42,062 nucleotides of DNA, taken from assembly GCA_021647265.1 (NCBI GenBank), contig JAKIVA010000022.1, positions 1 to 42,062 of the forward strand. Reading direction: 5' to 3'. The position numbers and the translations under genes are program-made. Below the pieces are notes generated by a model. It was not told the origin of the DNA. It did not search any database and saw nothing but the letters and a program-made list of their open reading frames with translations. Below, piece by piece: positions 1-6,768 of this stretch (positions are counted from its first letter, which is position 1; every line of letters begins with the position of its first letter). Source of the DNA: Lutibacter sp. (GTDB lineage: Bacteria; Bacteroidota; Bacteroidia; Flavobacteriales; Flavobacteriaceae).

Positions 1-16
1 TGTTTACCAACCATAT

Positions 17-58
17 CTGCAAGCTTTTTTACTAAGATACGTATTTGCTTGCAGTTTT
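17..58 (+). terminator. Possible terminator-like stem-loop
   Basis: CTGCAAGC (17-24) and GCTTGCAG (47-54) are perfect 8-bp inverted repeats separated by 22 nt and followed by TTTT. It could end a plus-strand gene lying left of the window. The long loop and short T-tract make this weak. Confidence 0.3.
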
Positions 59-143
59 AAAAACTTATTGAAAGAGTTTATCAACTGATTATCAATAATC
101 TAATTGTTTTTAAGGGATGACTAATTAGTTTGTTTTTTAAAAC

Positions 144-177
144 AAGCCAATTATATAACATGTTATGTAGTTGGCTT
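144..177. repeat. 34-nt near-perfect palindrome
   Basis: The arms AAGCCAA (144-150) and TTGGCTT (171-177) enclose the 12-nt perfect palindrome ATAACATGTTAT (155-166). The intervening bases also pair, two of them as G:T. The whole segment therefore folds into a 17-bp hairpin with essentially no loop. No T-tract follows on the plus strand, so it is not a standard terminator. Confidence 0.7.
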
Positions 178-370
178 AATAATATCAAAAATATATAGGC
201 AATGAAATTAATAAATTTATATTTGTTCGAGTATTAGAATAAATAGCTATGTTAAAGAAATTTTGATTAAGGGTTTATTATGGGAAATAGATATTAAAAT
301 TATAGAAAAGAATGATTTGTTGTCGATATCAATCCCCCATTTTTTAGATCTAGAATAATTTAAAAAATAA

Positions 371-398
371 TACGTTTGTAAAAAAAGGACTATATTTG
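371..398 (+). promoter_or_regulatory. Tandem -7 boxes before the PID-CTERM gene
   Basis: TACGTTTG (371-378) and TATATTTG (391-398) both match the Bacteroidota TAnnTTTG box exactly. The second would give a leader of about 34 nt to the ATG at 436. No good -33 TTG is visible for it. Confidence 0.5.
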
Positions 399-435
399 TA
401 TTTTTACAGTTTTATAACAATAACCTCAACCCCAA

Positions 436-627
436 ATGAGAAGTAGATTTAATAAATATTTATTAAGTTTTTGCTTTGTGCTAATAAGTTCAACAATGTT
501 TGGGCACAAGCCACCTCCTTTACCAACGGGACCACCCAATCCTGGTTTACCAATTGATGGCGGTATCTCTTTCTTGCTTATTTCAGGTATTGCATATGGA
601 ATATATGAATTAAAAAGAAAAAAATAA
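436..627 (+). CDS. PID-CTERM sorting-domain mini-protein
   Basis: This 63-residue protein has three parts. Residues 1-23 look like a signal peptide ending near MFGH. A Pro/Gly-rich linker of about 20 residues contains the motif GLPIDGG. Then come one hydrophobic segment (ISFLLISGIAYGIY) and a basic tail, KRKK. The LPIDGG-helix-basic order matches the PID-CTERM sorting signal of Flavobacteriia, thought to be processed by the exosortase XrtF. There is almost no cargo between signal peptide and sorting signal, which is odd for a sorted surface protein. Two exact -7 boxes precede it. Its stop codon abuts the ribE stop on the other strand with no gap. No exosortase gene is in the window. Family assignment is by motif recall; function is unknown. 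Confidence 0.7.
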   Translation: MRSRFNKYLLSFCFVLISSTMFGHKPPPLPTGPPNPGLPIDGGISFLLISGIAYGIYELKRKK

Positions 628-1212
628 TTATTTTTCTAATAATCTAGCCACGTATTTTCCTATTACATCAAACTCTAAATTAACCTCTGTACCATTTTTA
701 AAGGTGTGGAAATTAGTAAATTCATATGTGTAAGGTATAATTGCAACAGAAAAACTATTTTTTTTAGAATTAACCACCGTTAAACTAACCCCATTAATGG
801 TTATTGAGCCTTTTTCAATAGTAATATTACTAAAGGAGGTGTCATACTCAAAACTAAAAACCCAGCTACCATTTTCTTCAACAATATTTGTACAAATTGC
901 AGTTTGATCAACATGACCTTGTACAATATGCCCATCTAGTCTAGCTCCAAGTACCATTGCTCTCTCTAAATTTATGAAATCTCCAATTTTTAAATGTTTA
1001 AAATTAGATTTATCAAGCGTTTCTTTAATTGCAGTTACCGTATATTCATTACCATTTATGCTTACAATGGTTAAGCAAACACCGTTGTGAGCAATACTTT
1101 GATCAATTTTTAATTCAGAAGTGAAATTACTTTCAATAGTGATATGAATATTTTCACCTTCATTAATAATATTTTTAACAACGCCTAATGTTTCTATTAT
1201 ACCAGTAAACAT
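628..1212 (-). CDS. ribE: Riboflavin synthase, alpha chain
   Basis: The enzyme dismutates two molecules of 6,7-dimethyl-8-ribityllumazine into riboflavin plus the pyrimidinedione, the last step of vitamin B2 synthesis. The 194 residues fit the family (about 195-220). It begins with the hallmark MFTGIIE and has two lumazine-binding repeats. The first holds NGVCLTIV near residue 45 and the second NGVSLTVV near residue 145. GHIVQGHVDQ lies between them. It is transcribed away from pdxA from a promoter that overlaps the pdxA promoter region. Its 3' end abuts the small gene at 436-627. No FMN riboswitch is seen in the short 5' region. Identification is secure. Confidence 0.96.
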   Translation of the reverse strand: MFTGIIETLGVVKNIINEGENIHITIESNFTSELKIDQSIAHNGVCLTIVSINGNEYTVTAIKETLDKSNFKHLKIGDFINLERAMVLGARLDGHIVQGHVDQTAICTNIVEENGSWVFSFEYDTSFSNITIEKGSITINGVSLTVVNSKKNSFSVAIIPYTYEFTNFHTFKNGTEVNLEFDVIGKYVARLLEK

Positions 1213-1234
1213 AATTTTTATTAATTTAATTGAT

Positions 1235-1242
1235 TACTTTTG
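1235..1242 (+). promoter_or_regulatory. pdxA -7 box
   Basis: TACTTTTG fits TAnnTTTG and lies 33 bp before the pdxA ATG. It sits only 6 bp from the opposing ribE box. The -33 region is weak. Confidence 0.55.
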
Positions 1243-1248
1243 TGCAGT

Positions 1249-1256
1249 CAAAATTA
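1249..1256 (-). promoter_or_regulatory. ribE -7 box
   Basis: Read on the minus strand this is TAATTTTG, an exact TAnnTTTG match, 36 bp before the ribE ATG. With the pdxA box at 1235-1242 it makes two divergent, face-to-face promoters. Confidence 0.5.
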
Positions 1257-1275
1257 AGCATAATATACCTGATTT

Positions 1276-2325
1276 ATGAATAAATCTAAAAAAATAATAA
1301 TAGGAATTTCCATAGGAGATATTAATGGTGTTGGGATAGAAATTATTCTGAAAACATTTTTAGATAAAAGAATGTTAGATTTTTGTACACCTATTGTATT
1401 TGGATCAACTAAATTAATTTCAGCCTATAAAAAGGGGATGGATTTAAACGTACCATTCAATGGTATAAAACAAATAAATAGAGCAATACATGGGAGATTG
1501 AATATCTTAAATATATGGGATGAAGATATTGAAATAAATTTAGGATTACCTACAAAAACCTCAGGGGATTATGCATTTAAATCATTAGAAGCAGCAACTA
1601 ATTCATTGGTAAATAATGAAATAGATATTTTGGTAACTGCACCTATAAATAAAGATAATATTCAATCTGAAAATTTTAAATTCCCAGGGCACACAGAATA
1701 TCTAGAATCAAAATTAAATGGAGAAAGTTTGATGATTTTGATGAAAAACAATTTGAGAATAGGGTTAATAACAGGGCATATTCCAGTCTCAAAAATAGCG
1801 GCAACAATTACACCAGATTTGATCAAGAAAAAAGTAGCTATTTTATATCAAACATTGGTTCAAGATTTTGCTATCTCAAAACCCAAAATAGCAATTTTAG
1901 GCTTGAATCCCCATTGCGGAGATAATGGTGTTATAGGTAGTGAAGATGACGAAATAATAAAACCAACAATCACAGAAATTCAAAATGAAAATAAGTTAGT
2001 CTATGGTCCTTATGCTGCAGATAGTTTTTTTGGATCTGAGAATTATAAAAATTTTGATGCAATTTTGGCTATGTATCACGATCAGGGATTAGCTCCATTC
2101 AAAACGTTATCATTTGGAAAAGGAGTTAATTTTACGGCAGGTTTAGATAAAATAAGGGTATCACCAGACCATGGAACTGCATACGACTTGGCGGGAAAAG
2201 GAACAGCTAATATTAATTCATTTAAAGAAGCTATTTTTAGTGGAATTCAGATATTTAGAACTCGAAATGAATATAAAAGTTTGACTAAAAACAGTTTAAA
2301 AGTAAGAAAACAAAAAGAAAAATAA
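1276..2325 (+). CDS. pdxA: 4-hydroxythreonine-4-phosphate dehydrogenase
   Basis: PdxA oxidises 4-phosphohydroxy-L-threonine; the product condenses with deoxyxylulose 5-phosphate to make pyridoxine 5'-phosphate (DXP-dependent vitamin B6 route). The 349 residues are normal for the family. Visible hallmarks are the N-terminal GISIGDINGVGIEI, the FPGHTEYL metal-ligand His region, LNPHCGDNG, and MYHDQGLAPFKTLSFGKGVN with a second conserved His. The C-terminal SPDHGTAYDLAGKG is also typical. It diverges from ribE, and the next gene (DUF177) has its own -7 box. The last 10 or so residues are Lys-rich. Identification is secure. Confidence 0.96.
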   Translation: MNKSKKIIIGISIGDINGVGIEIILKTFLDKRMLDFCTPIVFGSTKLISAYKKGMDLNVPFNGIKQINRAIHGRLNILNIWDEDIEINLGLPTKTSGDYAFKSLEAATNSLVNNEIDILVTAPINKDNIQSENFKFPGHTEYLESKLNGESLMILMKNNLRIGLITGHIPVSKIAATITPDLIKKKVAILYQTLVQDFAISKPKIAILGLNPHCGDNGVIGSEDDEIIKPTITEIQNENKLVYGPYAADSFFGSENYKNFDAILAMYHDQGLAPFKTLSFGKGVNFTAGLDKIRVSPDHGTAYDLAGKGTANINSFKEAIFSGIQIFRTRNEYKSLTKNSLKVRKQKEK

Positions 2326-2354
2326 TAAATTTTTAAAATTTATTTATAATTTCA

Positions 2355-2362
2355 TATCTTTG
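2355..2362 (+). promoter_or_regulatory. -7 box for DUF177-rpmF
   Basis: TATCTTTG matches TAnnTTTG exactly, 22 bp before the ATG at 2385. An AT-only palindrome just upstream (about 2324-2342) may be the pdxA transcript end or the weak -33 region. Confidence 0.55.
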
Positions 2363-2384
2363 CACGCTCAAATTGAAGTTCTAA

Positions 2385-2942
2385 ATGAAAGATTTAAAAG
2401 AGTTTGATATTTCTTTTATAGGTTTAAAGGAAGGAATACATCAGTTTGATTATATAATAGAAAAGAAGTTCTTTGATTTTTTTAATTATGAAGAGTTTTA
2501 CAACTCAAATGTAAAGGTAGTATTATCCTTTTTAAAAAAACCTACAATCTATGAGCTACATTTTGATTTTAAAGGTTGGATTGAAGTAGCCTGCGATGTT
2601 ACAAATGAGTTATTTAAGCAACCTATTGAAACATCAATAGATTTAGTTGTGAATTTTGGTGATGAGTTTAATGATGAAAATGAAGAATTGTTAATATTGC
2701 CTTACGATCAACATAAAATGAATGTAGCACAATATATTTATGAAGCAGTTATATTAGGATTACCTTTTAAAAAAATTCACCCTGGTGTAAACGATGGAAC
2801 CTTGCATTCTGTAGTATTAGATAAATTGAAAGAATTAGAGATAAAAGAAGAAAAAGAAACTGAAAATAAAGAAATAGATCCTAGATGGGATAAATTAAAA
2901 GATATATTAATAGACAAAAATACAAGTAATGGCACATCCTAA
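2385..2942 (+). CDS. DUF177 (YceD-type) protein
   Basis: This is a 185-residue DUF177 protein. The family member YceD is linked to accumulation of 23S rRNA in other bacteria and typically precedes rpmF, as here. Supporting features are the N-terminal segment GLKEGIHQFDYIIEKKFF, a central CDVTNELFKQPIE strand region, an acidic stretch and the C-terminal DPRWDKLKDI, a family hallmark. The 3' end overlaps the rpmF start by 14 nt, so the two are probably translationally coupled. The reading of function is family knowledge; the sequence itself shows only the fold signature and context. Confidence 0.85.
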   Translation: MKDLKEFDISFIGLKEGIHQFDYIIEKKFFDFFNYEEFYNSNVKVVLSFLKKPTIYELHFDFKGWIEVACDVTNELFKQPIETSIDLVVNFGDEFNDENEELLILPYDQHKMNVAQYIYEAVILGLPFKKIHPGVNDGTLHSVVLDKLKELEIKEEKETENKEIDPRWDKLKDILIDKNTSNGTS

Positions 2943-3123
2943 AAGAAAAATATCAAAAACAAGAAGAGATAAAAGAAGAACTCACTATAAAGCAATTACA
3001 CCTCAAATAGCTATTGATCCAACAACAGGTGAAGCACACCTATATCATAGAGCTCATTGGCACGAAGGAAAATTGTATTACAGAGGGCAAATTGTGATAG
3101 ATTCAGAAGAAGTTCAAGCTTAA
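2929..3123 (+). CDS. rpmF: Ribosomal protein L32, zinc-free form
   Basis: This 64-residue protein is bL32 of the large ribosomal subunit. It opens with AHPKRKISKTRRDKRRTHYK, the strongly basic rRNA-binding segment. The C-terminal half (TGEAHLYHRAHWHEG then YYRGQIV) has no cysteine at all, so it is the zinc-independent C-minus form. The start is inside the end of the DUF177 gene (14-nt overlap). A strong terminator follows at 3148-3173, so fabH is transcribed separately. In many bacteria plsX follows rpmF; here it is absent. Confidence 0.95.
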   Translation: MAHPKRKISKTRRDKRRTHYKAITPQIAIDPTTGEAHLYHRAHWHEGKLYYRGQIVIDSEEVQA

Positions 3124-3147
3124 TTTAATTAAGTGTTAAATATGTTA

Positions 3148-3173
3148 AAAACTCTCATTTTGAGGGTTTTTTT
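3148..3173 (+). terminator. Terminator after rpmF
   Basis: AAAACTCTCA (3148-3157), loop TTT, TGAGGGTTTT (3161-3170) form a 10-bp stem with one G:T pair, followed by more T. It ends the DUF177-rpmF transcript. Confidence 0.85.
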
Positions 3174-3236
3174 ATTTTTTAGCTTAAAATTGACTAGAAA
3201 ATGACGAAATTAAGTAAAAAATCAAAATAAATTTCA

Positions 3237-3244
3237 TTACTTTG
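3237..3244 (+). promoter_or_regulatory. fabH -7 box
   Basis: TTACTTTG is one mismatch from TAnnTTTG. It overlaps an in-frame TTG at 3242, so that TTG would lie upstream of the transcript start. This supports the ATG at 3278 as the fabH start. Confidence 0.45.
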
Positions 3245-3277
3245 AGCGTCTTTTTTTCACTAAAAGAGAAACAAATT

Positions 3278-4270
3278 ATGACAAAAATTACCGCTGCAAT
3301 TACAGCCGTTGGAAAATATGTTCCTGAGGATATTTTAACAAATAAAATGTTAGAAAAATTAGTTGATACTAATGATGATTGGATTACTACAAGAACAGGG
3401 ATAAAAGAACGAAGAATATTAAAAGGTGAAGGAAAAGGAACTTCATATATGGCTATTAGAGCAGCCGAAGATTTAATTAAAAAGAAAAACTTAGATCCAA
3501 AAGAAATAGATTTGGTAATTGTTTCAACAGCAACACCTGATATGCAAGCTGCTGCAACAGCAGTTTATACAGCAACCCAAATTGGAGCTACAAATGCTTT
3601 TGGATTCGATTTAGAAGCAGCTTGCTCAAGTTTTTTATATGGAATGTCGGTAGCTTCCAGTTACATAGAATCTGGGAGATATAAAAAAATACTGCTTATA
3701 GGTGCTGACAAATGTTCTTCTATGATTGATTATACAGATAGAGCTACTTGTATTATCTTTGGAGACGGTGCAGGCGCTGTATTATTTGAGGCAAATGAAG
3801 AAGGTTTAGGTTTACAAGATGAATATTTAAAAAGTGATGGAGTAGGAAGAGAATTTTTACAAGTTAAAACAGGAGGGTCTCTGTATCCTACAACAAAGGA
3901 AGCTATAGATAAAAGAGAAAATTTTGTTTTTCAGGACGGTAAAACGGTTTTTAAAAATGCAGTTTTTAATATGGCAGATGTTACGGTTAAAATATTAGAA
4001 CGGAATAAGTTAACAAATAATGATGTTGCCTGGCTTGCGGCACACCAAGCGAACAAAAGAATTATTGAGGCTACAGCAAATAGAATTAATTTAGATGCCT
4101 CAAAAGTAATGATGAATATTCAAAAATATGGAAATACAACATCGGCAACTTTACCATTACTTTTAGCTGATTATGAACAACAACTTAAAAAAGGAGATAC
4201 TATAATTTTTGCAGCATTTGGAGGGGGCTTCACTTGGGGAGCCATTTATTTTAAATGGGCATATAATTAA
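3278..4270 (+). CDS. fabH: Beta-ketoacyl-ACP synthase III
   Basis: FabH starts fatty-acid synthesis by condensing acetyl-CoA (or a branched acyl-CoA) with malonyl-ACP. The open frame extends to a TTG at 3242. I place the start at the ATG at 3278 because a promoter-like box overlaps the TTG and the protein MTKITAAITAVGKYVPEDIL aligns with normal FabH N-termini. That gives 330 residues. The catalytic triad is present: Cys116 in EAACSSF, His256 in AAHQANKRI and Asn286 in KYGNTTSAT. The GGGFTWGAI motif is near the C-terminus. accB follows after 32 bp and accC after that, so initiation and malonyl-CoA supply genes are grouped. Branched-chain preference cannot be read from the sequence here. Confidence 0.96.
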   Translation: MTKITAAITAVGKYVPEDILTNKMLEKLVDTNDDWITTRTGIKERRILKGEGKGTSYMAIRAAEDLIKKKNLDPKEIDLVIVSTATPDMQAAATAVYTATQIGATNAFGFDLEAACSSFLYGMSVASSYIESGRYKKILLIGADKCSSMIDYTDRATCIIFGDGAGAVLFEANEEGLGLQDEYLKSDGVGREFLQVKTGGSLYPTTKEAIDKRENFVFQDGKTVFKNAVFNMADVTVKILERNKLTNNDVAWLAAHQANKRIIEATANRINLDASKVMMNIQKYGNTTSATLPLLLADYEQQLKKGDTIIFAAFGGGFTWGAIYFKWAYN

Positions 4271-4302
4271 AAATAAAAAATAACAACTAAAACCAACAGA
4301 AT

Positions 4303-4773
4303 ATGGATTTAAAAGAAATTCAAAATCTAATTAAATTTGTAGCTAAATCTGGCGCAAGTGAAGTGAAATTAGAAATGGAAGATATTAAAATAACCATTAA
4401 AACTGGGTCAGAAAAATCTGAAACTACTACAATAGTTCAACAAGCACCTATGGTTCCACAAATTCCAGTTGCTGCAACTTCAGCTGAGGTACCAAAAGTT
4501 GAAGCAACAGATGCCGTTGATGAATCTTCAAAATATATTGAAATTACCTCACCTATAATAGGAACTTTTTATAGAAGACCTTCTCCAGATAAACCTGTTT
4601 TTGTTGAGGTAGGAGATACGGTTAATCCTGAATCAATTGTTTGTATTATTGAAGCAATGAAACTATTTAATGAGATTGAATCTGAAGTGTCAGGAAAAAT
4701 AGTTAAAGTTTTAGTAGAAGATGGTACTCCAGTAGAGTTTGGGCAGCCTTTGTATTTAGTTGACCCATCATAA
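4303..4773 (+). CDS. accB: Biotin carboxyl carrier protein of acetyl-CoA carboxylase
   Basis: AccB carries the biotin that shuttles CO2 from biotin carboxylase to the carboxyltransferase, making malonyl-CoA. The 156 residues show three parts: an N-terminal segment (about 1-35), a Pro/Ala/Val-rich linker (about 45-75) and a biotinyl domain. The biotin lysine sits in the canonical EAMKLFNEIE. SPIIGTFYRRPSPDKP marks the start of the lipoyl/biotinyl fold, with the family's thumb region. It lies between fabH and accC. An intrinsic terminator (4806-4830) separates it from accC, which may set their expression ratio. Confidence 0.96.
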   Translation: MDLKEIQNLIKFVAKSGASEVKLEMEDIKITIKTGSEKSETTTIVQQAPMVPQIPVAATSAEVPKVEATDAVDESSKYIEITSPIIGTFYRRPSPDKPVFVEVGDTVNPESIVCIIEAMKLFNEIESEVSGKIVKVLVEDGTPVEFGQPLYLVDPS

Positions 4774-4805
4774 ATTTACTTTCAAAAGTTTAATATTTAA
4801 ATTTC

Positions 4806-4830
4806 AAAAGCCTATTTGAAATAGGTTTTT
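4806..4830 (+). terminator. Intrinsic terminator between accB and accC
   Basis: AAAAGCCTAT (4806-4815), loop TTGAA and ATAGGTTTTT (4821-4830) make a 10-bp stem with one G:T pair and a T-run. No exact TAnnTTTG box lies between it and the accC ATG at 4856. accC therefore probably relies on read-through or on an unrecognised promoter. Confidence 0.7.
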
Positions 4831-4855
4831 TGTTTATAAAATAAGTTAAAGCCTT

Positions 4856-6205
4856 ATGTTTAAAAAAATATTAATTGCCAATAGAGGAGAAATAGCTTTA
4901 AGAGTTATTAGAACTTGTAAGGAAATTGGAATAAAAACAGTAGCAGTATATTCAACTGCTGATGCAGAAAGTTTACATATACGCTTTGCTGATGAAGCGG
5001 TATGTATAGGTCCAGCATTAAGTAGTGAATCGTATTTGAAAATGTCAGCAATTTTAGCAGCAGCAGAAATTACCAATGCAGATGCAATACACCCAGGATA
5101 TGGTTTTTTATCTGAAAATGCTAAATTCTCAAAATTATGTGAAGAACATAATATTAAGTTTATAGGAGCTTCTGCAGATATGATAAGTAAAATGGGAGAT
5201 AAGGCATCAGCACGGGCTACTATGATTGCTGCTGGTGTACCTATAATTCCGGGGTCTGAAGGATTGCTAGAAACATTTGAAGAAGCAGAGGAATTGGCTG
5301 ATAAAATGGGATATCCTGTGATGTTGAAAGCTACAGCAGGAGGTGGAGGAAAAGGGATGAGAGCTGTTTGGAAAAAAGAAGATTTAAAAGAGAATTGGGA
5401 TGCGGCCAGACAAGAGGCTTTCGCTTGTTTTGGAAATGATGGTATGTATTTGGAAAAACTGATTGAGGAACCGCGTCATATTGAAATTCAAATTATTGGA
5501 GATTCCTTTGGTAATGCTTGTCATTTATCAGAGAGAGATTGCTCTATTCAGCGCCGACATCAAAAATTAACAGAAGAATCACCATCACCATTTATGACTC
5601 CTTCATTAAGAAAAAAAATGGGAGAAGCAGCTGTTAAAGCCGCTAAATACATTAAATATGAAGGCGCAGGAACTGTTGAGTTTTTAGTTGATAAACACAG
5701 AAATTTCTACTTTATGGAAATGAATACTCGTATTCAGGTAGAGCACCCAATTACTGAGCAGGTAATAGATTATGATTTAATTTACGAACAAATAAAAGTA
5801 GCGGCAGGAATTCCAATTTCAGGAAAAAATTACTTTCCTAAATTGTATTCTATAGAATGTAGAATTAATGCAGAGGATCCATATAAAGATTTTAGACCAT
5901 CACCAGGAAAAATAACAACATTGCATATACCTGGAGGTCATGGGATAAGAGTTGATACACATGTATATGCTGGTTATGTTATCCCTGCTAATTATGATTC
6001 TATGATTGCAAAGTTAATTACTACTGCTCAAACAAGAGAAGTAGCAATTAGTAAAATGAGAAGAGCCTTAGATGAATTTGTAATTGAAGGTATAAAAACA
6101 ACAATTCCATTCCATAGACAGTTAATGGATAACCCAGATTATATTGCAGGGAATTATACAACTAAATTTATGGAAGATTTTGAGTTACAGCCCGAAGAAG
6201 AATAA
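4856..6205 (+). CDS. accC: Biotin carboxylase subunit of acetyl-CoA carboxylase
   Basis: AccC carboxylates the biotin of AccB using ATP and bicarbonate. At 449 residues it matches the stand-alone bacterial enzyme. It has the N-terminal FKKILIANRGEIALRVIRT, the HPGYGFLSEN motif, and the ATP-grasp glycine loop KATAGGGGKGMR. EMNTRIQVEHPITEQV and RINAEDP are also present, together with the C-terminal biotin carboxylase domain. It lies 82 bp downstream of accB. A long hairpin terminator closes the unit at 6222-6260. Identification is secure. Confidence 0.97.
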   Translation: MFKKILIANRGEIALRVIRTCKEIGIKTVAVYSTADAESLHIRFADEAVCIGPALSSESYLKMSAILAAAEITNADAIHPGYGFLSENAKFSKLCEEHNIKFIGASADMISKMGDKASARATMIAAGVPIIPGSEGLLETFEEAEELADKMGYPVMLKATAGGGGKGMRAVWKKEDLKENWDAARQEAFACFGNDGMYLEKLIEEPRHIEIQIIGDSFGNACHLSERDCSIQRRHQKLTEESPSPFMTPSLRKKMGEAAVKAAKYIKYEGAGTVEFLVDKHRNFYFMEMNTRIQVEHPITEQVIDYDLIYEQIKVAAGIPISGKNYFPKLYSIECRINAEDPYKDFRPSPGKITTLHIPGGHGIRVDTHVYAGYVIPANYDSMIAKLITTAQTREVAISKMRRALDEFVIEGIKTTIPFHRQLMDNPDYIAGNYTTKFMEDFELQPEEE

Positions 6206-6221
6206 AATTTCAAATTAAAAT

Positions 6222-6260
6222 AAAAATAAAGGATATGAGTTTTCATATCCTTTATTTTTT
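6222..6260 (+). terminator. Terminator after accC
   Basis: A perfect 17-bp stem pairs 6222-6238 with 6243-6259 around a 4-nt loop. Its core is AAAGGATATGA / TCATATCCTTT and it ends in a T-rich arm. Confidence 0.85.
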
Positions 6261-6286
6261 TAAATTTACTTTCAATTATAAATCTT

Positions 6287-6751
6287 ATGAAAGAAAAAGA
6301 GTTACATATTGATGGTATAGATAAAATTATTTTAAAAAATTTGATGAAAGATGCTAGAACCCCAATTTTAGGAATAGCTCGTGAAATTGGAATTTCAGGT
6401 GCAGCAATACATCAAAGATTACGAAAATTAGAGGCTTCGGGTTTAATTTTAGGATCAAAATTTATAATTAACCCAAAAGTATTGGGGTATAAAACATTAG
6501 CATTTATAGGCGTTTTTTTAGATGCGGCAAGTAAATATTCTTCAGCAATAAAAAGACTGAAAGAAATTCCAGAAGTAATAGAAAGTCATTATACAACAGG
6601 TAATTATGCAATTTTTATCAAAATTTTATGTAAAGACAATGAGCATTTAATGAAACTGCTTAATCAAGAAATACAGTCTATTAAAGGAGTTGCTAGAACA
6701 GAAACGTTTATCTCTTTAGATCAACAAATAGATAGGCAAATAAAATTATAA
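6287..6751 (+). CDS. Lrp/AsnC family transcriptional regulator
   Basis: This 154-residue protein has the usual two-domain Lrp layout. The N-terminal winged helix-turn-helix begins IDGIDKIILKNLMKDARTPI and continues through ISGAAIHQRLRKLEASGLI. The C-terminal RAM (AsnC-like ligand-binding) domain includes VIESHYTTGNYAIFIKI. Family members sense amino acids or other small molecules and act as dimers or octamers. It directly follows the accC terminator and so needs its own promoter. The sequence TAAATTTACTTTCAA at 6261-6275, also found once after accB, lies where that promoter should be. Its targets cannot be inferred from context. Confidence 0.9.
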   Translation: MKEKELHIDGIDKIILKNLMKDARTPILGIAREIGISGAAIHQRLRKLEASGLILGSKFIINPKVLGYKTLAFIGVFLDAASKYSSAIKRLKEIPEVIESHYTTGNYAIFIKILCKDNEHLMKLLNQEIQSIKGVARTETFISLDQQIDRQIKL

Positions 6752-6768
6752 ATTTTTTAACTAAGAGT

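Larger units (their letters stand above)
1..435. other. Gene-poor left edge
   Basis: I see no convincing gene in this stretch. It contains a stem-loop at 17-54, a 34-nt palindrome at 144-177, an orphan promoter-like box TATATTTG at 218-225 with no reading frame behind it, and the promoter boxes of the small gene at 436. On the minus strand a gene could begin at the ATG read from position 14 and run off the left edge, but only four codons are visible, so it is not called. Confidence 0.5.

Noticed and set aside
1..59. Possible gene ends or starts on either strand at the left edge
   Set aside because: Only about 19 codons (plus) or 4 codons (minus) are visible, with no recognisable sequence; too little to call.
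1213..1275. FMN riboswitch upstream of ribE
   Set aside because: The gap is 63 bp and shared with a divergent promoter; the FMN element needs well over 100 nt and none of its conserved segments is visible.
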